Shown here: positions 33,405 through 44,758 of the stretch, one piece after another
Layout: the number at the start of each line of letters is the position of its first letter
Position numbering within the stretch: position 1 is the first letter of the stretch
DNA from: Priapulus caudatus
Taxonomy: Eukaryota; Priapulida; Priapulimorpha; Priapulimorphida; Priapulidae
DNA: 64,000 nucleotides
Direction: 5' to 3'
NCBI RefSeq assembly: GCF_000485595.1
Contig: NW_014577505.1
Coordinates: 86,110 to 150,109 of the forward strand
The notes under the pieces: model-generated
What the model was told of the DNA's origin: nothing
Database searches by the model: none
Seen by the model: the letters and a program-made list of their open reading frames with translations, nothing else
Translations under genes and position numbers: made by a program

Positions 33405-33716
33405 GAAGAGATTTGATACGTGTGGGGAGAGACATGTTTTATGTGGGAGGAGTGAGTGCTCCAGTGTTGGGGAGTTTAGAGAAAGTTTTCCTACATAGGG
33501 AGGTATTTTTGCTAATTCACAAAAGTTCGTTGTTGGGGTAGCCATGGACAGAAGGCTTACACCAGCCGCTGTGTAGAATCGAGATGGGTTCATCATCGCT
33601 ATGGCTGTCACCAGGGCAAGCCCGTTAACTCGGGCAGCCGACGCCAGACGATTATAGGGATAAGTTATATAATAGTTATAAGATTATAAGGATAAGATTA
33701 TAGGATAGTGGGAAAC
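33405..33716. other. Unassigned AT-rich sequence
   Basis: TTATA/GGATA low-complexity motifs at 33650-33705; nothing else seen. Confidence 0.5.
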
Positions 33717-33922
33717 TGTACCTGGTGGATTTGGCGGGCAGCGAGGACAATGGGCTCACGGGTGTTGTGGATGTTGATATATACACCAAGAGGTGGCGCC
33801 ACTTGTATGCGTGCCGACTCAGGGTGCTTGACAGTATGGAGGAATAAACCAGTTGCACTACACAACGTGTCGATTGTGTTTTAATAAGAGTTCTTTATAA
33901 ATGAATAAAGACAAGACAAACA
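33717..33922 (+). mobile_element. Candidate gypsy LTR (206 bp)
   Basis: Runs from TGTACCTGG to AAGACAAACA directly before a primer-binding site. Contains ATATATACACC and AATAAACC that could serve as TATA and poly(A) signals. No second LTR is seen, so the left edge is uncertain. Confidence 0.5.
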
Positions 33923-33937
33923 TGGTGTCAGAAGTGG
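33923..33937 (+). promoter_or_regulatory. Primer-binding site, tRNA-Leu type
   Basis: TGGTGTCAGAAGTGG resembles the complement of the 3' end of a leucine tRNA and begins right after the LTR end, the normal position for a minus-strand primer site. Confidence 0.6.
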
Positions 33938-34256
33938 AGCCAGCACTCATAGATATGAGCCATTCAGATAATAGGAACTGAAACGATGAGAGCTGTGAGT
34001 ATTTGGAGGATTTATGAAGAAGGCTCCAGTGCTGTGGCAGTGACAGTTTTCCCGCCAAAATAGCGGAGGACAGTGACAAAAGATTTGGCTAGTCTTACAG
34101 GGGTGATGCAATGTGGAGATATAAATAGCCAAGATTCGATGGAGTTGGAGGGTAGTACATAAAAGGGTCAAGGACATATGAACACTGTAGGAGTCAGATT
34201 GTATAAGCCTGGATTGTGTTGACTAGTCCAGTATTGCTGCATATCAGATAACCACT

Positions 34257-34698
34257 CCTATGTCGATGAAAGGAGAACTGAGCACAAATTGGAAAGTATT
34301 CAAACAAGATAGCCACAGAGTTAAAGGAAAAAAGTGGTATAGTTCAAGCTGCAGCCTTGTGTAGCATAATGGGCCCGGAATGTGTCAAGATTATGAACAC
34401 CCTCCCTACTCTGTCCGTGGAGGATAAGAAAAAGCCAGAATTGATTATCAAGCAACTAGGTGAACACTTTATACCGCAGAAGCATGTACTTTTCAAACGC
34501 AACAAGTTTTTGCTGGCTACGCAAACAGAAAACGAGACGATAGACCAGTTTGTTGTCCGTCTAAGACAGCTGGCGGACCCATGCGAATTTGACATGTTGG
34601 AAGGAGGTCTTATTCGAGATAAGTTATGTGGAGGCACTAGAGATAGGAGGTCTGCCGACCCTACCAATTGTAACCCTCTCATCAAGGAGTTTAATTAA
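34257..34698 (+). pseudogene. gag: Ty3/gypsy gag fragment
   Basis: Capsid-type Gag of an LTR retroelement. After a disrupted start (MSMKGELSTNWKVFKQ in another frame) the frame 34357-34698 carries SVEDKKKPELIIKQLGEHFI, KHVLFKRNKFLLATQTENET and FVVRLRQLADPCEFDMLEGG LIRDKLCGG, the retrotransposon Gag pattern (L..F.P..N...R..F....Q.....D.F...LR.LA..C.F). The nucleocapsid and pol are missing. It lies 330 bp after the primer-binding site, so it is the 5' stump of that element. Confidence 0.75.
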
Positions 34699-34998
34699 GT
34701 CCGTCGTGGAGTATGTGATTGATTTGGCTGCCCTTGTGGAGGTTACGATATATCTAACAGAGAGGGGACGCGTGTTTGTATTACATGGGACCTGTCTGAG
34801 AGCGCCGACTTACACATAATGACGGCTTGTAAATGATGACTTAAGCGGGGCTATTCTAATGGATTTATTATGAGAGGAAATTGGGCCATGACGGCTTACG
34901 CGAATTGACGAGTTAGACGATGACGACTTATGCGAGTTTTACTGTATTATAATACAATTTTCCTTGAATTACATGCTGATTTTTTTTATTTTACATAA
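34699..34998. other. Unassigned sequence
   Basis: Repeated GACGACTTA/GACGGCTTA motifs near 34820-34935; no gene. Confidence 0.5.
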
Positions 34999-35229
34999 AT
35001 GTTCCAGTCTATACCTTTTGAACTAGAAGAGGGTTGCAAGGCTTTTGGGGAGTGGAAGAAAGCGACAAGGTGGATGGTAACGCGCCTCTTTACACCACAG
35101 GAGCTCGCAACTTCAAATATAACCGGAAGAAATGGGAAAGAACGCCTGAATGTACTGAAGGTGGAGGCAATCGTTTGTAAGTTTGAAATTGTCACAGACA
35201 AAAAAGCTGTGATAATGTTGTATAAATGA
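34999..35229 (+). pseudogene. BEN-like domain fragment
   Basis: A 76-aa frame with KATRWMVTRLFTPQELATSN, ITGRNGKERLNVLKVEAIVC and KFEIVTD. This resembles the BEN domain (alpha-helical, DNA/protein binding): aromatic-R-x-L...LF...EL..S...G...... LD...V.AI...V. No flanking exons were recognised. Confidence 0.45.
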
Positions 35230-35475
35230 ATACCATGTGCTATGTAGTAACTTTCACATTATTTCTTGAGCAATTAGCATGAGATTTTAGGCTAACGAAA
35301 CCAACTATATTTATAAACTTTAGATACATCACTCTATACCGTGGATAATAAAATTAATAGGAACAACATTGACATTCCAGCCTTCATCTCTGAAAAGTAC
35401 GAGATGGAGAAAAACACGGTACGATATATGATCGGGGAGAAATGCCGAGAACTCAACAGATATGAGAGACGGAAG

Positions 35476-35830
35476 TAAATGTGTGAGTAGTAGTGAGTGT
35501 GTGAAGAGTAGTAGAGAGAGTCAATGTGTGAGTAGTGTGAAGTGTGTGAAGTAGTGAGTGTGTGAAGAGTAGTAGAGAGAGTCAATGTGTGAGTAGTGTG
35601 AAGTGTGTGAAGTAGTGAGTGTGTGAAGAGTAGTAGAGAGTGTGTTAGTAGAAGAGCATAAAAAAAGAGAAGATGTTTGTATTACTGTATATATGTTGTT
35701 TGTGTAGTTGTAGATTGTGTGCTATTTTAGTGTGAAGTGTGTGAAGTAGTGTGTAGAGAGTGTGTGAAGAGTAGTAAAGAGAGTGTAGTAGTAGAAGAGA
35801 GTAAAATAAAATAAAAAGATATTTGCATTA
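35476..35830 (+). repeat. ~66-bp minisatellite, degenerate
   Basis: Units of GTGTGAAGTAGTGAGTGTG / AGAGTAGTAGAGAGAGTCAA repeat about two and a half times exactly, then decay to 35830. Confidence 0.85.
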
Positions 35831-36174
35831 TTCTATATATGTAGTTTGTGTAGTTTATGTAGTATATGTAGATATTGTGCTATTTTATGTTTTATTGTAA
35901 TTGTAAATAAATGTGATAATGTATATATGTATTTTATAATCTATGTATGTATGAATCTGATTATAATAAAGTTTATTCTATCTATATAACTATCTATCTA
36001 AGTTCAATCTATATATATATCTGCACTCAACAATATACTTGCATAAATTTAGTAGTACAATAACTTTGGTGAAATTTACAATAAAGGGTTACTTCTTGAA
36101 GGAATTGCTTCCATCTCACTGCATGTGCCAAACAGAAAATTTCACGTATTAGTAGAATAAGACTCAAATTAACG

Positions 36175-36720
36175 TCTAATTTAATTTAATTTAATTTATC
36201 GTCCAATTAACCAGCAGGATAATTTCATGTAGCAGACATCAAATTTCATGTATTAGGACAATTACGCTATTGTTGTCTAATTAACCAGCAGGAAAATCTC
36301 ATGCATACTAGGCAGGAAATTTCATGTATGGGGACAATAACGTTTGGTTACCAATTAACCAGCAGGAAAATCTTAATGTACTAGGCAGGAAATTTCATGT
36401 ATGGGGACATAGGACTATGATGGGGACAATAACGTTTGGTTACCAATTAACCAGCGGGAAAATCTCATGTATTGGCAGGAAGTTTCATGTATTGGGACAA
36501 TAACGCTTGTCTAATTAACCAGCAGGAAAATCTCATGCATACTAGGCAGGAAATTTCATGTATGGGGACAATAACGTTTGGTTACCAATTAACCAGCAGG
36601 AAAAACTCATGTATTGGCAGGAAGTTTTATGTATGGGGACAATAACGCTTGTCTAATTAACCAGCAGGAAAATCTCAATGTACCAAGCAGGAAATTTCAT
36701 GTATGGGGAATGTAACTATT
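36175..36720 (+). repeat. ~70-bp minisatellite, about seven units
   Basis: Each unit holds AATTAACCAGCAGGAAAATC, then GGCAGGAAATTTCATGTA and GGGGACAATAACG. Units occur from about 36205 to 36715 with variable spacing (63-99 bp). Confidence 0.9.
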
Positions 36721-36867
36721 ATGTAGGTATTTTACAATTAAAGAATACAGGTAACTTTATGTACACATACCTGAAAATGCTACCCATGAAATAATCTATG
36801 GACAATTCCACGTATGCGCCATAAAATTCCCTAAACATGAACAGGACATTTCCTTTAATTATTATGC

Positions 36868-38123
36868 ATGAAACATGAAATGTTTTCATGTATTTTTCCA
36901 AGAGGGCGTCCACAAGGCATCCATCGAGGTACCATGAACCTACCAACTGGATCAGACATTGCTGTCATATTGCCTGGTGGAACTGAAAGTCAACAATTCC
37001 GCCCTTTAGATGTGTTACTGCAGCTACGCGAAGGAGGAAAGAGAGAAATTGACGCCCTTCATCGACTATATGATCCACTCTCCTATGTTCTTCTCCTAGC
37101 TGAAGGTTCATATGGATACCACCGTCAGCTGTCACAACGTCAGAATGGTCGCCAAGGCAACACGGCTACTGACTTCTACCGCTATCACCTGCAAGTGTGT
37201 GATATCACCGTGCACTTCAATCTCCTTCTCCGCGGCGCGAAGCTGACACAGAAGTACATGTGCAATCAGATGGCAAAGATCGAAACACAGCGACTGACAT
37301 GGTTTCGCTTGAATCAGAAGACTGTTAAAGCTGAGAAGTATCGGTGAGTAACATTTTATAAATATGTTTGGTTTTACGTTCATGGTTCCACATCGTTCAT
37401 ACATTATATTTTATATGACATTGTATTATGTCGACTATCATCCACGCATTTTCGTTCCAGCTGTGTTATGGATGCTGTGGAGAATGGTGAAGAAATGCTA
37501 CCCGGAAAGAGAACGATACTACCCCCAACTATGTATGCATCTCCACGATGGTACGCCAGGCAGTTCCAGGTAAGAATTCATTACAGTGTCCATTTTACTA
37601 CGCTGTTTATCGTGGTGGTATTGCAAAGATATTTGTCATATCTGTGTCACATCAAGTGCTACAATACCAATACAATACCTGCTGTAATGACCCCTACCCA
37701 CCCCCACCATTTCACCTAACCCATATACTGTACTCTGCGTAAAATTTTATTGCATACCCGTGTCCATTTATTAGGGAGTACTCTGTTCACACATATGTCG
37801 TAGGATGCAGATATTACTGCGTTGCGGTATAGCAAGTTTTCGCTGTATATTCAAATCCTATTATCTATTTCCAGGATGCAATGTTGATCGTCAGAGAATA
37901 TGGAAAACCAACATATTTCATAACCTTCACCTGTAACCCCAACTGGCCAGAGATCACACAATCACTTCTCACTGGGCAAACCTCATATCAGCGTCCAAAC
38001 ATCGCTGCTCGCGTCTTTCATATGAAATGGGAGGCGCTCCTAAATGTTGTGCTCGAGCAAGACGCATTGGGCCACTGCGATGCCTACTGTGCCATCAATG
38101 AGACACAGAAACGACACCTACCA
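36868..38123 (+). pseudogene. Helitron Rep (Helitron_like_N), three exons, 3' truncated
   Basis: Replication initiator part of a Helitron RepHel. Exon 1 (to 37343) has LHRLYDPLSYVLLLAEGSYG, FYRYHLQVCDITVHFNLLLR and KLTQKYMCNQMAKIETQRLT. Exon 2 (37461-37569) has LPPTMYASPRWYARQFQ. Exon 3 (37875-38123) has YGKPTYFITFTCNPNWPEI, ARVFHMKWEALL and ETQKRHLP. Introns are bounded by GTGAGT/TTCCAG, GTAAGA/TTCCAG and a third donor GTAAG at 38124. The frame stays open across all three exons. The two-His HUH block and tyrosines that should follow are missing because sequence after 38123 has been replaced or lies beyond the intron. Introns inside Rep are unusual for a mobile element. Confidence 0.8.
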
Positions 38124-38414
38124 GTAAGGCTCAAGGGGTCGTTGTCGTAACAGGTACTACAGATATGTACCCGAGGTACATATATGTATACACAAAGTGT
38201 ACCAGACTTTGAACACCACTACACTACTACCACTACTACAGAAGTGTACCCTAACCCTAACACTAACCCTAATCCTAACCCTAACTCTAACCCTAACCCT
38301 AACCCTAAACATACCTCATATAAAAATATAAACATAATACTAAACAACCTAAAACTACCTCAGGTACATATCTGTAGTACCTGTTACGACAACGACCCTT
38401 CGTGCACCAGTAAG
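38120..38414. repeat. 9-bp target duplication ACCAGTAAG around the MITE
   Basis: ACCAGTAAG occurs at 38120-38128 and 38406-38414, exactly flanking the inverted-repeat element. The duplicated word includes the exon 3 splice donor. Confidence 0.8.
38129..38405. mobile_element. 277-bp MITE with telomere-like core
   Basis: Terminal inverted repeats of 43 bp (left GCTCAAGGGGTCGTTGTCG...) match with three mismatches, the inner 30 bp perfectly. The core (about 38249-38310) is a tract of CCCTAA repeats with some variant units. A 9-bp target duplication would suit superfamilies with 8-9 bp target sites. Confidence 0.88.
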
Positions 38415-38511
38415 AGACAATCATATTAACAAATTCCCTCAAAATATGTACACTGCATGGTCTATGTTGCTCTTTTTCCTATTCATCGTAACCCTTGTAA
38501 AAAAAATATAC

Positions 38512-39010
38512 CACAGGAATGATATCAGCAGGCTAGCCCCTGGCAGAAAGAATGTTGTGACAATTAAAAATGATGATGGTACAAAATCAAAAGTACAGTC
38601 CAGACATATCACATCCTCTATATCTGAAGTATATGCTTTATTTAAGGAAGTATCCTGCAGTTACAGTTGGCAAAAGCAAATTTGCCTACCTTCGACCGTA
38701 GCATGTCCTTTTGAGTAGCAAAATGCCAAAAAACGTGTGCTTATGTAAGTACCACGAGAACTACATTATGGCTGTGAATGAGCTTCATAAGATATTTCCA
38801 GTTCCCAGTTTACAGTAAAAGCCTCCCAGACTGTGCACTCAAGTAACACAACAGTGTTGGTTGAATCAATGCCAAACATGCAAAGATGGAAAAGCATTTT
38901 CACAGAAATACAAATTTGATGAAAATTCCCAAGCAACATGGCATGAGTGGAAAAACGATGAAGAAGATAAGCTGTGTACAATGGCCAAACACCCGAGCGT
39001 CGAGAAAAGG
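38512..39010 (+). pseudogene. DDE-like transposase, family 1 (copy B, N-terminal)
   Basis: A relative of 23466-25240 with NDISRLAPGRKNVVTIKNDD, VGKSKFAYLRP, then KMPKNVCLCKYHENYIMAVN, ELHKIFPVP, CWLNQCQTCKDGKAFSQKY and ATWHEWKNDEEDK, separated by stops and frame changes. The catalytic half is absent. It ends near a G-rich tract at 39008. Confidence 0.6.
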
Positions 39011-40248
39011 GGGGGGTTCCGGTCGTCCAGTAAGAGATACGGAGGGTAGGGGGGGTGCCGGTCACGAAGTGAGAAGTAATAAGTACGAAGTAGAAGTATG
39101 TTTATTATTTATTAGGTAACGCTTGCTATAGCCTCGCGTCACACATTTACCAACACAGCGACAGCAGCACGTTCGCTCCGAGCCAGACTCGAGTCATTGA
39201 TCATCGCGCGCGATTCGACGCGTAAGACCATCACGCCACCGGAACACGCAAACTAATAATCACTACGTGCGATTTAAACGCCAGTGCCTATACATCACAA
39301 ATAAGGTCGGATAACAGATCACTTCGCTATACCGTAGACTGTCTAACGAGCGTCGTCCTCGCGGTGGCGACCCCTGGTGTACAAAATATGCGGAAGCTCG
39401 GTTCCCGGGCGAATGCAAATTGAGGAACAAGTGACGCGCAGCTGGCGGCAGGTGCAGCCGCCCGCGTACTACGGCTTCCGGAAGGAACAGTAGACAGATG
39501 AGTGGCAGTGGGAGGGAAGAAGAGGAGACCTCTACGGTGGCACTAAGATCGCTCAAACTGGAGTAAGACCCCGTGGTGAGATAACACTGCACAAGTCTGT
39601 GGGGAGGAGGAAGTGACGAGACGTAAGACGTCTCGTGAGTCTCCTGCGGGTGATGATCACGCTCGCGGGGTTACCTCCTTTCCAACACTGCCGGATGAGT
39701 TAGCGGAGCGAACGGGTATGGCACGTGTCGATCTTGAGTATCGACGCATGTGGTGAGGTCACGCCCACTGCCTGTGTGGGCAGATATCGCCTTGCCCGTG
39801 TAGACCCGCCGAGGAGCGGGTTGCGTGTTGTCGCCCGAGCGCCGGCGATGTAATTGCCGCTCGACCGACTACATAGATGGTGGATGGCAGAAGATGCACA
39901 CCAAAGAGCGAAGCCAACCTGTCGCTGTGGGCCATTGAACTCTTCCCTCTTTACAGAACACTCCTCAACAGCAAGTTCTACCGACCCGTGGTCCTGGAAG
40001 AGGCCACGTCACAACGTGGGAGAAGCTTCGCATAGTGCCAGGGCCCACTAAGTGCCCTATGCCGTGATTAGTTTATTTTGTAGTTGAAGCCTTAAATTGT
40101 AATGTTTACCGCTGGGCGGTTGCCCCTTGTTCTTAGCGGAGTGTGTGTTTACAGCGTGCGGTTGTTCCCAGTGGTTAGACTAGTATAGCATGTGTCCTGT
40201 TTTATTTTTATTTGGTAATATAAATTGAGCAGGGGTTTTCAATTTTAA
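39011..40248. other. Unassigned sequence
   Basis: GC-richer than its surroundings, with TGCGTCGATACTC-type motifs; no ORF of interest and no known repeat recognised. Confidence 0.5.
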
Positions 40249-40796
40249 CATGGTTCATACAGGACTGAAATTTTCTGAAAGGACTTCTCAAGGACTTTTC
40301 AAGGACATTTTATCCGAAATTCAAAGACATTTTATCAGACATTTTATCGGAATTCATACACAGAACAAAACATACCTGGATAAATTTAATAACCCCATTC
40401 TTAATCACTGCATGTCACCTCTAAAACTTACCTGGATCACATTAATAAACCCTTCTAAACACTGTCACTTCTACAACATACCTTGATTTACTGACTGATT
40501 TGACTGACTTACTGTAATTTGTGATCATCATTTAACTGTCTATCGTGTCTATAGCTTTTTAAGCTCATTTAACGCAATTTTTATTGAAGTTTGCACATTA
40601 CTGATGGTACAAAATTTCTTTTTATTACAGGCAAGGATTCTTTCTAAAAATTCAAGGACATTTTCATGAAATTCAAGAACATTTTCATGAAATTCAAGCA
40701 CTTTTCAAGCACAAAATCAACATTTACTAAATTCAAGTACTTTTCAAGAACTCCCCTCAAATTCAAGGACTTTTCAAGGACTGTGCGAACCATGTT
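40249..40796. mobile_element. Non-autonomous transposon with AAGGAC-rich ends
   Basis: Begins CATGGTTCATACAGGACTG and ends CAAGGACTGTGCGAACCATG, inverted counterparts, with many internal TTCAAGGAC/TTTTCAAG motifs near both ends. The flanks share TTTAA. Related TTCAAGGACTTTTCAAGG elements are widespread in animal genomes. Confidence 0.65.
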
Positions 40797-41055
40797 TAAG
40801 TTGGGGGAGTGTAGCAGATTCACTTTTAGGATCGTGCGTTGCTGTAGCAGGTGTTATAGTTTTATCTAACGAGAGATGGCGCTAGTGGGGGTGTCCGCAA
40901 TGACCAATTTGTGTGTACCCTCCGCGAGTCCCCGGCATGGTAAAACCAATAGGCAGAAACGGCGCGAAAAGAGGCAGACACGCGGGAGGTTATGGGAGAG
41001 CAGCTGTGTTTTAGAATGTGTCCGGGCGATATCAATCGTGCATGAGTGAATCAGT
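40797..41055 (+). other. Possible PPT/LTR start
   Basis: TTGGGGGAG (40800-40808) followed by TGTAGCAGATTC looks like a polypurine tract and LTR start. A related GTTATAGTTTTAT...GAGATGGCGCT string recurs near 59120. Not confirmed. Confidence 0.25.
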
Positions 41056-43589
41056 GTGATATCAGGTCTTCGTAGGCCTAGTGCGCGTACAGTCATTTTA
41101 TTTCCAGCATTCTCACTCCTACCGCAGCCCATGAAGAAACCAAGTTTCTCGTTTTCAAACACTGCTTATGGCAGTTATTTGAAAGCTGTCCAGTCTGCAG
41201 TCATGCTTGCAGTGCTCATACATAGCTATTGCATTGGGAGTTTGCTGACTATCACTCAGGAATGTCCACACTGCTCATTCAACAGAAGGTGGCAAAGCCA
41301 GCCATTTATCACAACTATACCTGCTGGAAACCTGTTACTGTCGGCTGCAGTTTACGTGACAGGGGCATCATTTACAAAGGTATCAAAGATACATAAAGTT
41401 TCGAAGTGTTGTTAGAATTGTAAAAAATACAACTGTTATTGATAAGTTTTCTTTTCAAGTAGAAACAAGGCTTTATTCTGTGGTTCAAGTTTCTCATCAG
41501 TATTGTCTCCACACAAAGCCTTGCTATGTCACGTAATTTCATGTAACACTAAGAAAAATAAGCTAAAATTTACCATCAAACTCAATGCTAATTAGTTTTA
41601 TTTCTTTTACTAAGGTGCAGCGTGTGTTTCATCCACTTAAAATGCAGTGCATCAGCTCCAAAACTTACTACAATCATGCCAAGAACTTCGTGCAACCTGC
41701 CATATACTGGCAATGGAAACTCCAGCAGACGGAGATGCTTCAACATCTGAAAACCATGGAGGGAGGCTTGATTGTTGAAGGTGATATGCGGGCTGACAGT
41801 CCTGGGCACTGCGCCAAATATGGCTCTTACAGTGTTATGGAGCTGCGAACTAACCGTATCATCGATCTTGTGCTTGCACAGGTAGCTATGACTTAAGTAT
41901 GAAACTTCAGGTTAATAAAGTTCAGATTCTGTTAACAGGGTCATTTTACGTTTAAAAAAAATTTAAAACGTTTTACACATTAACTTTATCATTTTGTAGC
42001 GAACTCAAAAAAGATAATGCACAACATACAAAGTTTACTCCAGTTGTATATTTTTTATTTAGTCGAAATATTTTTTATCATGTTTTAAGAGCAATGAGGT
42101 TGGAGGAGCTCCCACATGGAGAAGGAGGGCTTGATTAGAAGCACTGCTTTCCTGGAACAGTCTGGGCTTCAGCTGGCGACACTTGTAACAGACAGGCATC
42201 CCCAGATAAAAAAATATGTGAGAGAAAACATGAAGGACACTACTCACTACCATGATGTCTGGCATGTTGTGAAATGTATGTAGAAAGTACATGCAACACA
42301 ATTTCTTTTGTTCCTTTTGTGACCATGTCACAATGTGTGGTATATTATTACTTCATTGTTTCTCCAAGGTATATTGTCTATTGTATATTGCTCCATGGTA
42401 TATTAATTACTTCATTGTTTCGGTAAGGTATCGTGAAGAAGCTGGAGGTTCTAGCAAGGCAGAAGCAATGTGAGGAGATTTAGCCATGGATCAGAAGCAT
42501 TGCTAATCATCTCTACTGGTCTGCTGCAACTGCTACTAGTGGCGAAGAGGTTGTGGCGAAGTGGATGTCAGTGACAAATCATGTTCAGGACATACATGTA
42601 CATGACACCGAAGAATTCCCTAAGTGCACACATCAGCATATCGAACGGAACAATGAGCGCAAACTTTGGTTGAGACCAGGTGAGAAATATCTTTTTTTCT
42701 TTCTGTATGTACAAAGCCACAACTCCTTATTCCAATAAAATTTCTGTATTGATTTATAATAAAATGGCACTACTTTTGAAACCAAGATTAAATTTACCTC
42801 AAGTATATTCCTTACATAAAGATAAAAGCAAATAAATCAGTCGGTACCCATACAGACATGCAATGAGTAGAAAAACGCAGTCAAGAAGTGGTATATTTTT
42901 GTAAAGTAAGGAAGTAAATGTCATATTTACTTTAGAACAGCAATTAATCCGAGTGAAATACAATCGAGCCCTGAGCAGATTTATGTAGCCGACTGTAACG
43001 AAAAGATGTGTTTCATATAAGGTGCCAAAGCATGTGAGATGCTCTGCCAGGTAGTGACGAGGAAAAGACTGCTCGCAGATGTTAAGAAATTGAGTCCTAT
43101 CCATCAGACTTCCTGCATTAAGGCATTTCACAGTCTCATTCTGCAGTTCACACCCAAGAATGTTGTATTTTCATACAAAAGGAATGTTGTGCAGGTAAAA
43201 TTACTTCCCTACCCATAGGCCTTCTATTGTTATTGAAAATGTGTTTTTTGAAGTATGTGTACTGTCTTGTATAAACCATCAAAACCTAATAATTAAGGAG
43301 TACCAGACTGTTAGTGTTGGCAATATATGCTATGTAGTGGGCAACCAATAAATCCTAGCAGCCATACCATTTCAAAAGTAATAATGTTACATCAAGTTGA
43401 TGTGGCAACATATGTTGTCATACTTGCTGTATTTTTTCAGGATCTACCTTGCAGTCTTACACTTCAATGAGAATGCGGACAGAGAACAGGCCAGAAATGC
43501 TGGAGGTGAACCATCGTTTAGACTTCGTTTCCCGAAATTCAAGAGGGGTGGTTACAGCATCGCACCAGTAAAAACGAAACCAACACGTG
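41056..43589 (+). pseudogene. Six-exon DDE-like transposase, family 2
   Basis: A spliced gene of a transposase-like family common in aquatic invertebrates but unnamed to me. Exon 1 (to 41379): CPHCSFNRRWQSQPFITTIP, AGNLLLSAAVYVTGASFTK. Exon 2 (41615-41881): TYYNHAKNFVQPAIYWQWK, GGLIVEGDMRADSPGHCAKY (candidate first Asp). Exon 3 (42090 to about 42276): LATLVTDRHPQIKKYVREN (second Asp) and HYHDVWHVVK. Exon 4 (about 42428-42679): SIANHLYWSAATATSGEEVV, EFPKCTHQHIERNNERKLW. Exon 5 (about 42950-43194): LLADVKKLSPIHQTSCIKAF, FSYKRNVVQ. Exon 6 (43441-43589): AVLHFNENADREQARNAGG, FPKFKRGGYSIAPVKTKPT. A one-base deletion near 42106 and a stop at about 42480 break it. Several introns follow GT-AG. Confidence 0.65.
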
Positions 43590-43793
43590 GTAAGTTGTAT
43601 TCGCATGGTGAACACATACGGTGTGCAAGCATAAATTTCCAGATAATTTCTAAGAGTATGAAAGTAAAATCTGTCCCCAACTGACATACAGACATACTAG
43701 TAGACACATCAGAAACATACACTAGACTGACAATACATTTATGCAGCCACAAATGCTCGTAAACGTTTTCAAACATTGTTGTGATATGTATTT

Positions 43794-44350
43794 AACCCTT
43801 CAATTTTCCTCTAATGGTCACGGTCGCAAAATTGAGACCTACGTCTCACCTATATCTGAGTGCCTGTGGGAGAAAACGGGTTCATCAAATTTCCGTTAGA
43901 TGGCGTGCATGTCAATGAAGCTCCATACGCCTTTTGCACACAAGAAAAGTATACTTTGTAATGTGAGTTTTTGGAGAAAAAGACAACTTTTGTGGACCAT
44001 GGCGAAAAAATTTACAGTTCCTAAGGTAACCGACTTACTAATGAACGATTCGGATTCAGACTTTGTTGGAGATACAGACGATGAAAGTAGTTATTTAGCG
44101 AGTTCTGGTGATGAAACTGACGGTAGTAACGGATCGTATGCTAAGGATACGGCTGCACATACATGATCTACATGCAGTAGGTACTAGCAGTAGTGATGAT
44201 GACATTTATCAGAACGTTAGGCCTATGCCTGTTGATACTGGCCATGGCATGAGTGACAGTGAGTCTGATGATGGTGACCAGGGTCATGGTCCTGAAATTC
44301 ATGACCGCTTGTACATACATGATACAGAGGGTCACGAATTTCAGGACTAG
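43794..44350 (+). mobile_element. piggyBac-like 5' end and transposase N-terminus
   Basis: TTAACCCTTC at about 43793 fits a piggyBac terminal end (TTAA target plus CCCT). Downstream, MAKKFTVPKVTDLLMNDSDS and SDSESDDGDQGHGPEIHD give an acidic Asp/Ser-rich N-terminus typical of piggyBac transposases, split by a frameshift near 44160. The catalytic domain is missing. Confidence 0.45.
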
Positions 44351-44572
44351 CTATAGTATAGGCCTACTCCTTTTTACTTATTTAAACAGAGGCCACTGTC
44401 TTTTTTAGTAGAACAACTGGTGTGTAAAGTATATTTGCGCCATTGTTTATGGGCTGGGTCTTTGAAAATTGTATGAATTAAATTTTTCATGGGAGTTACT
44501 TGTAGTTGTACACTGGTTATTCGTTTGACACCGGAACTAAGCCTAGTGAGTAGTGTAGTAGTAGTAGTGCTG

Positions 44573-44758
44573 AGAGGGTCTATGTCCCCCGGGGTACTGC
44601 CGGAACGTACCCTGGTACTATCTAATATGCCCGACCGTACCTCACCTACTTCACTAACGAGTCTAGGGAGTCGCCTACGTCTACTCCCTAACCCTAACCA
44701 TATCAAATAGTGACCCGGGTACGTTCCGGCAGTACCCTGGGGGACATAGACCCTATGA
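44573..44758. mobile_element. ~185-bp MITE with CCCTAACC core
   Basis: Inverted ends of about 37 bp (left AGGGTCTATGTCCCCCGGGG, right ...GGGGGACATAGACCCT) with one or two mismatches, around a core containing CCCTAACCCTAACC (44686-44700). Short CTATGAGC repeats follow at 44752 and 44802. Confidence 0.75.

Noticed and set aside
35476-36720. Regularly spaced repeats resembling a CRISPR array
   Set aside because: Eukaryotic minisatellites: units abut, spacers are not unique, and no cas genes are present.
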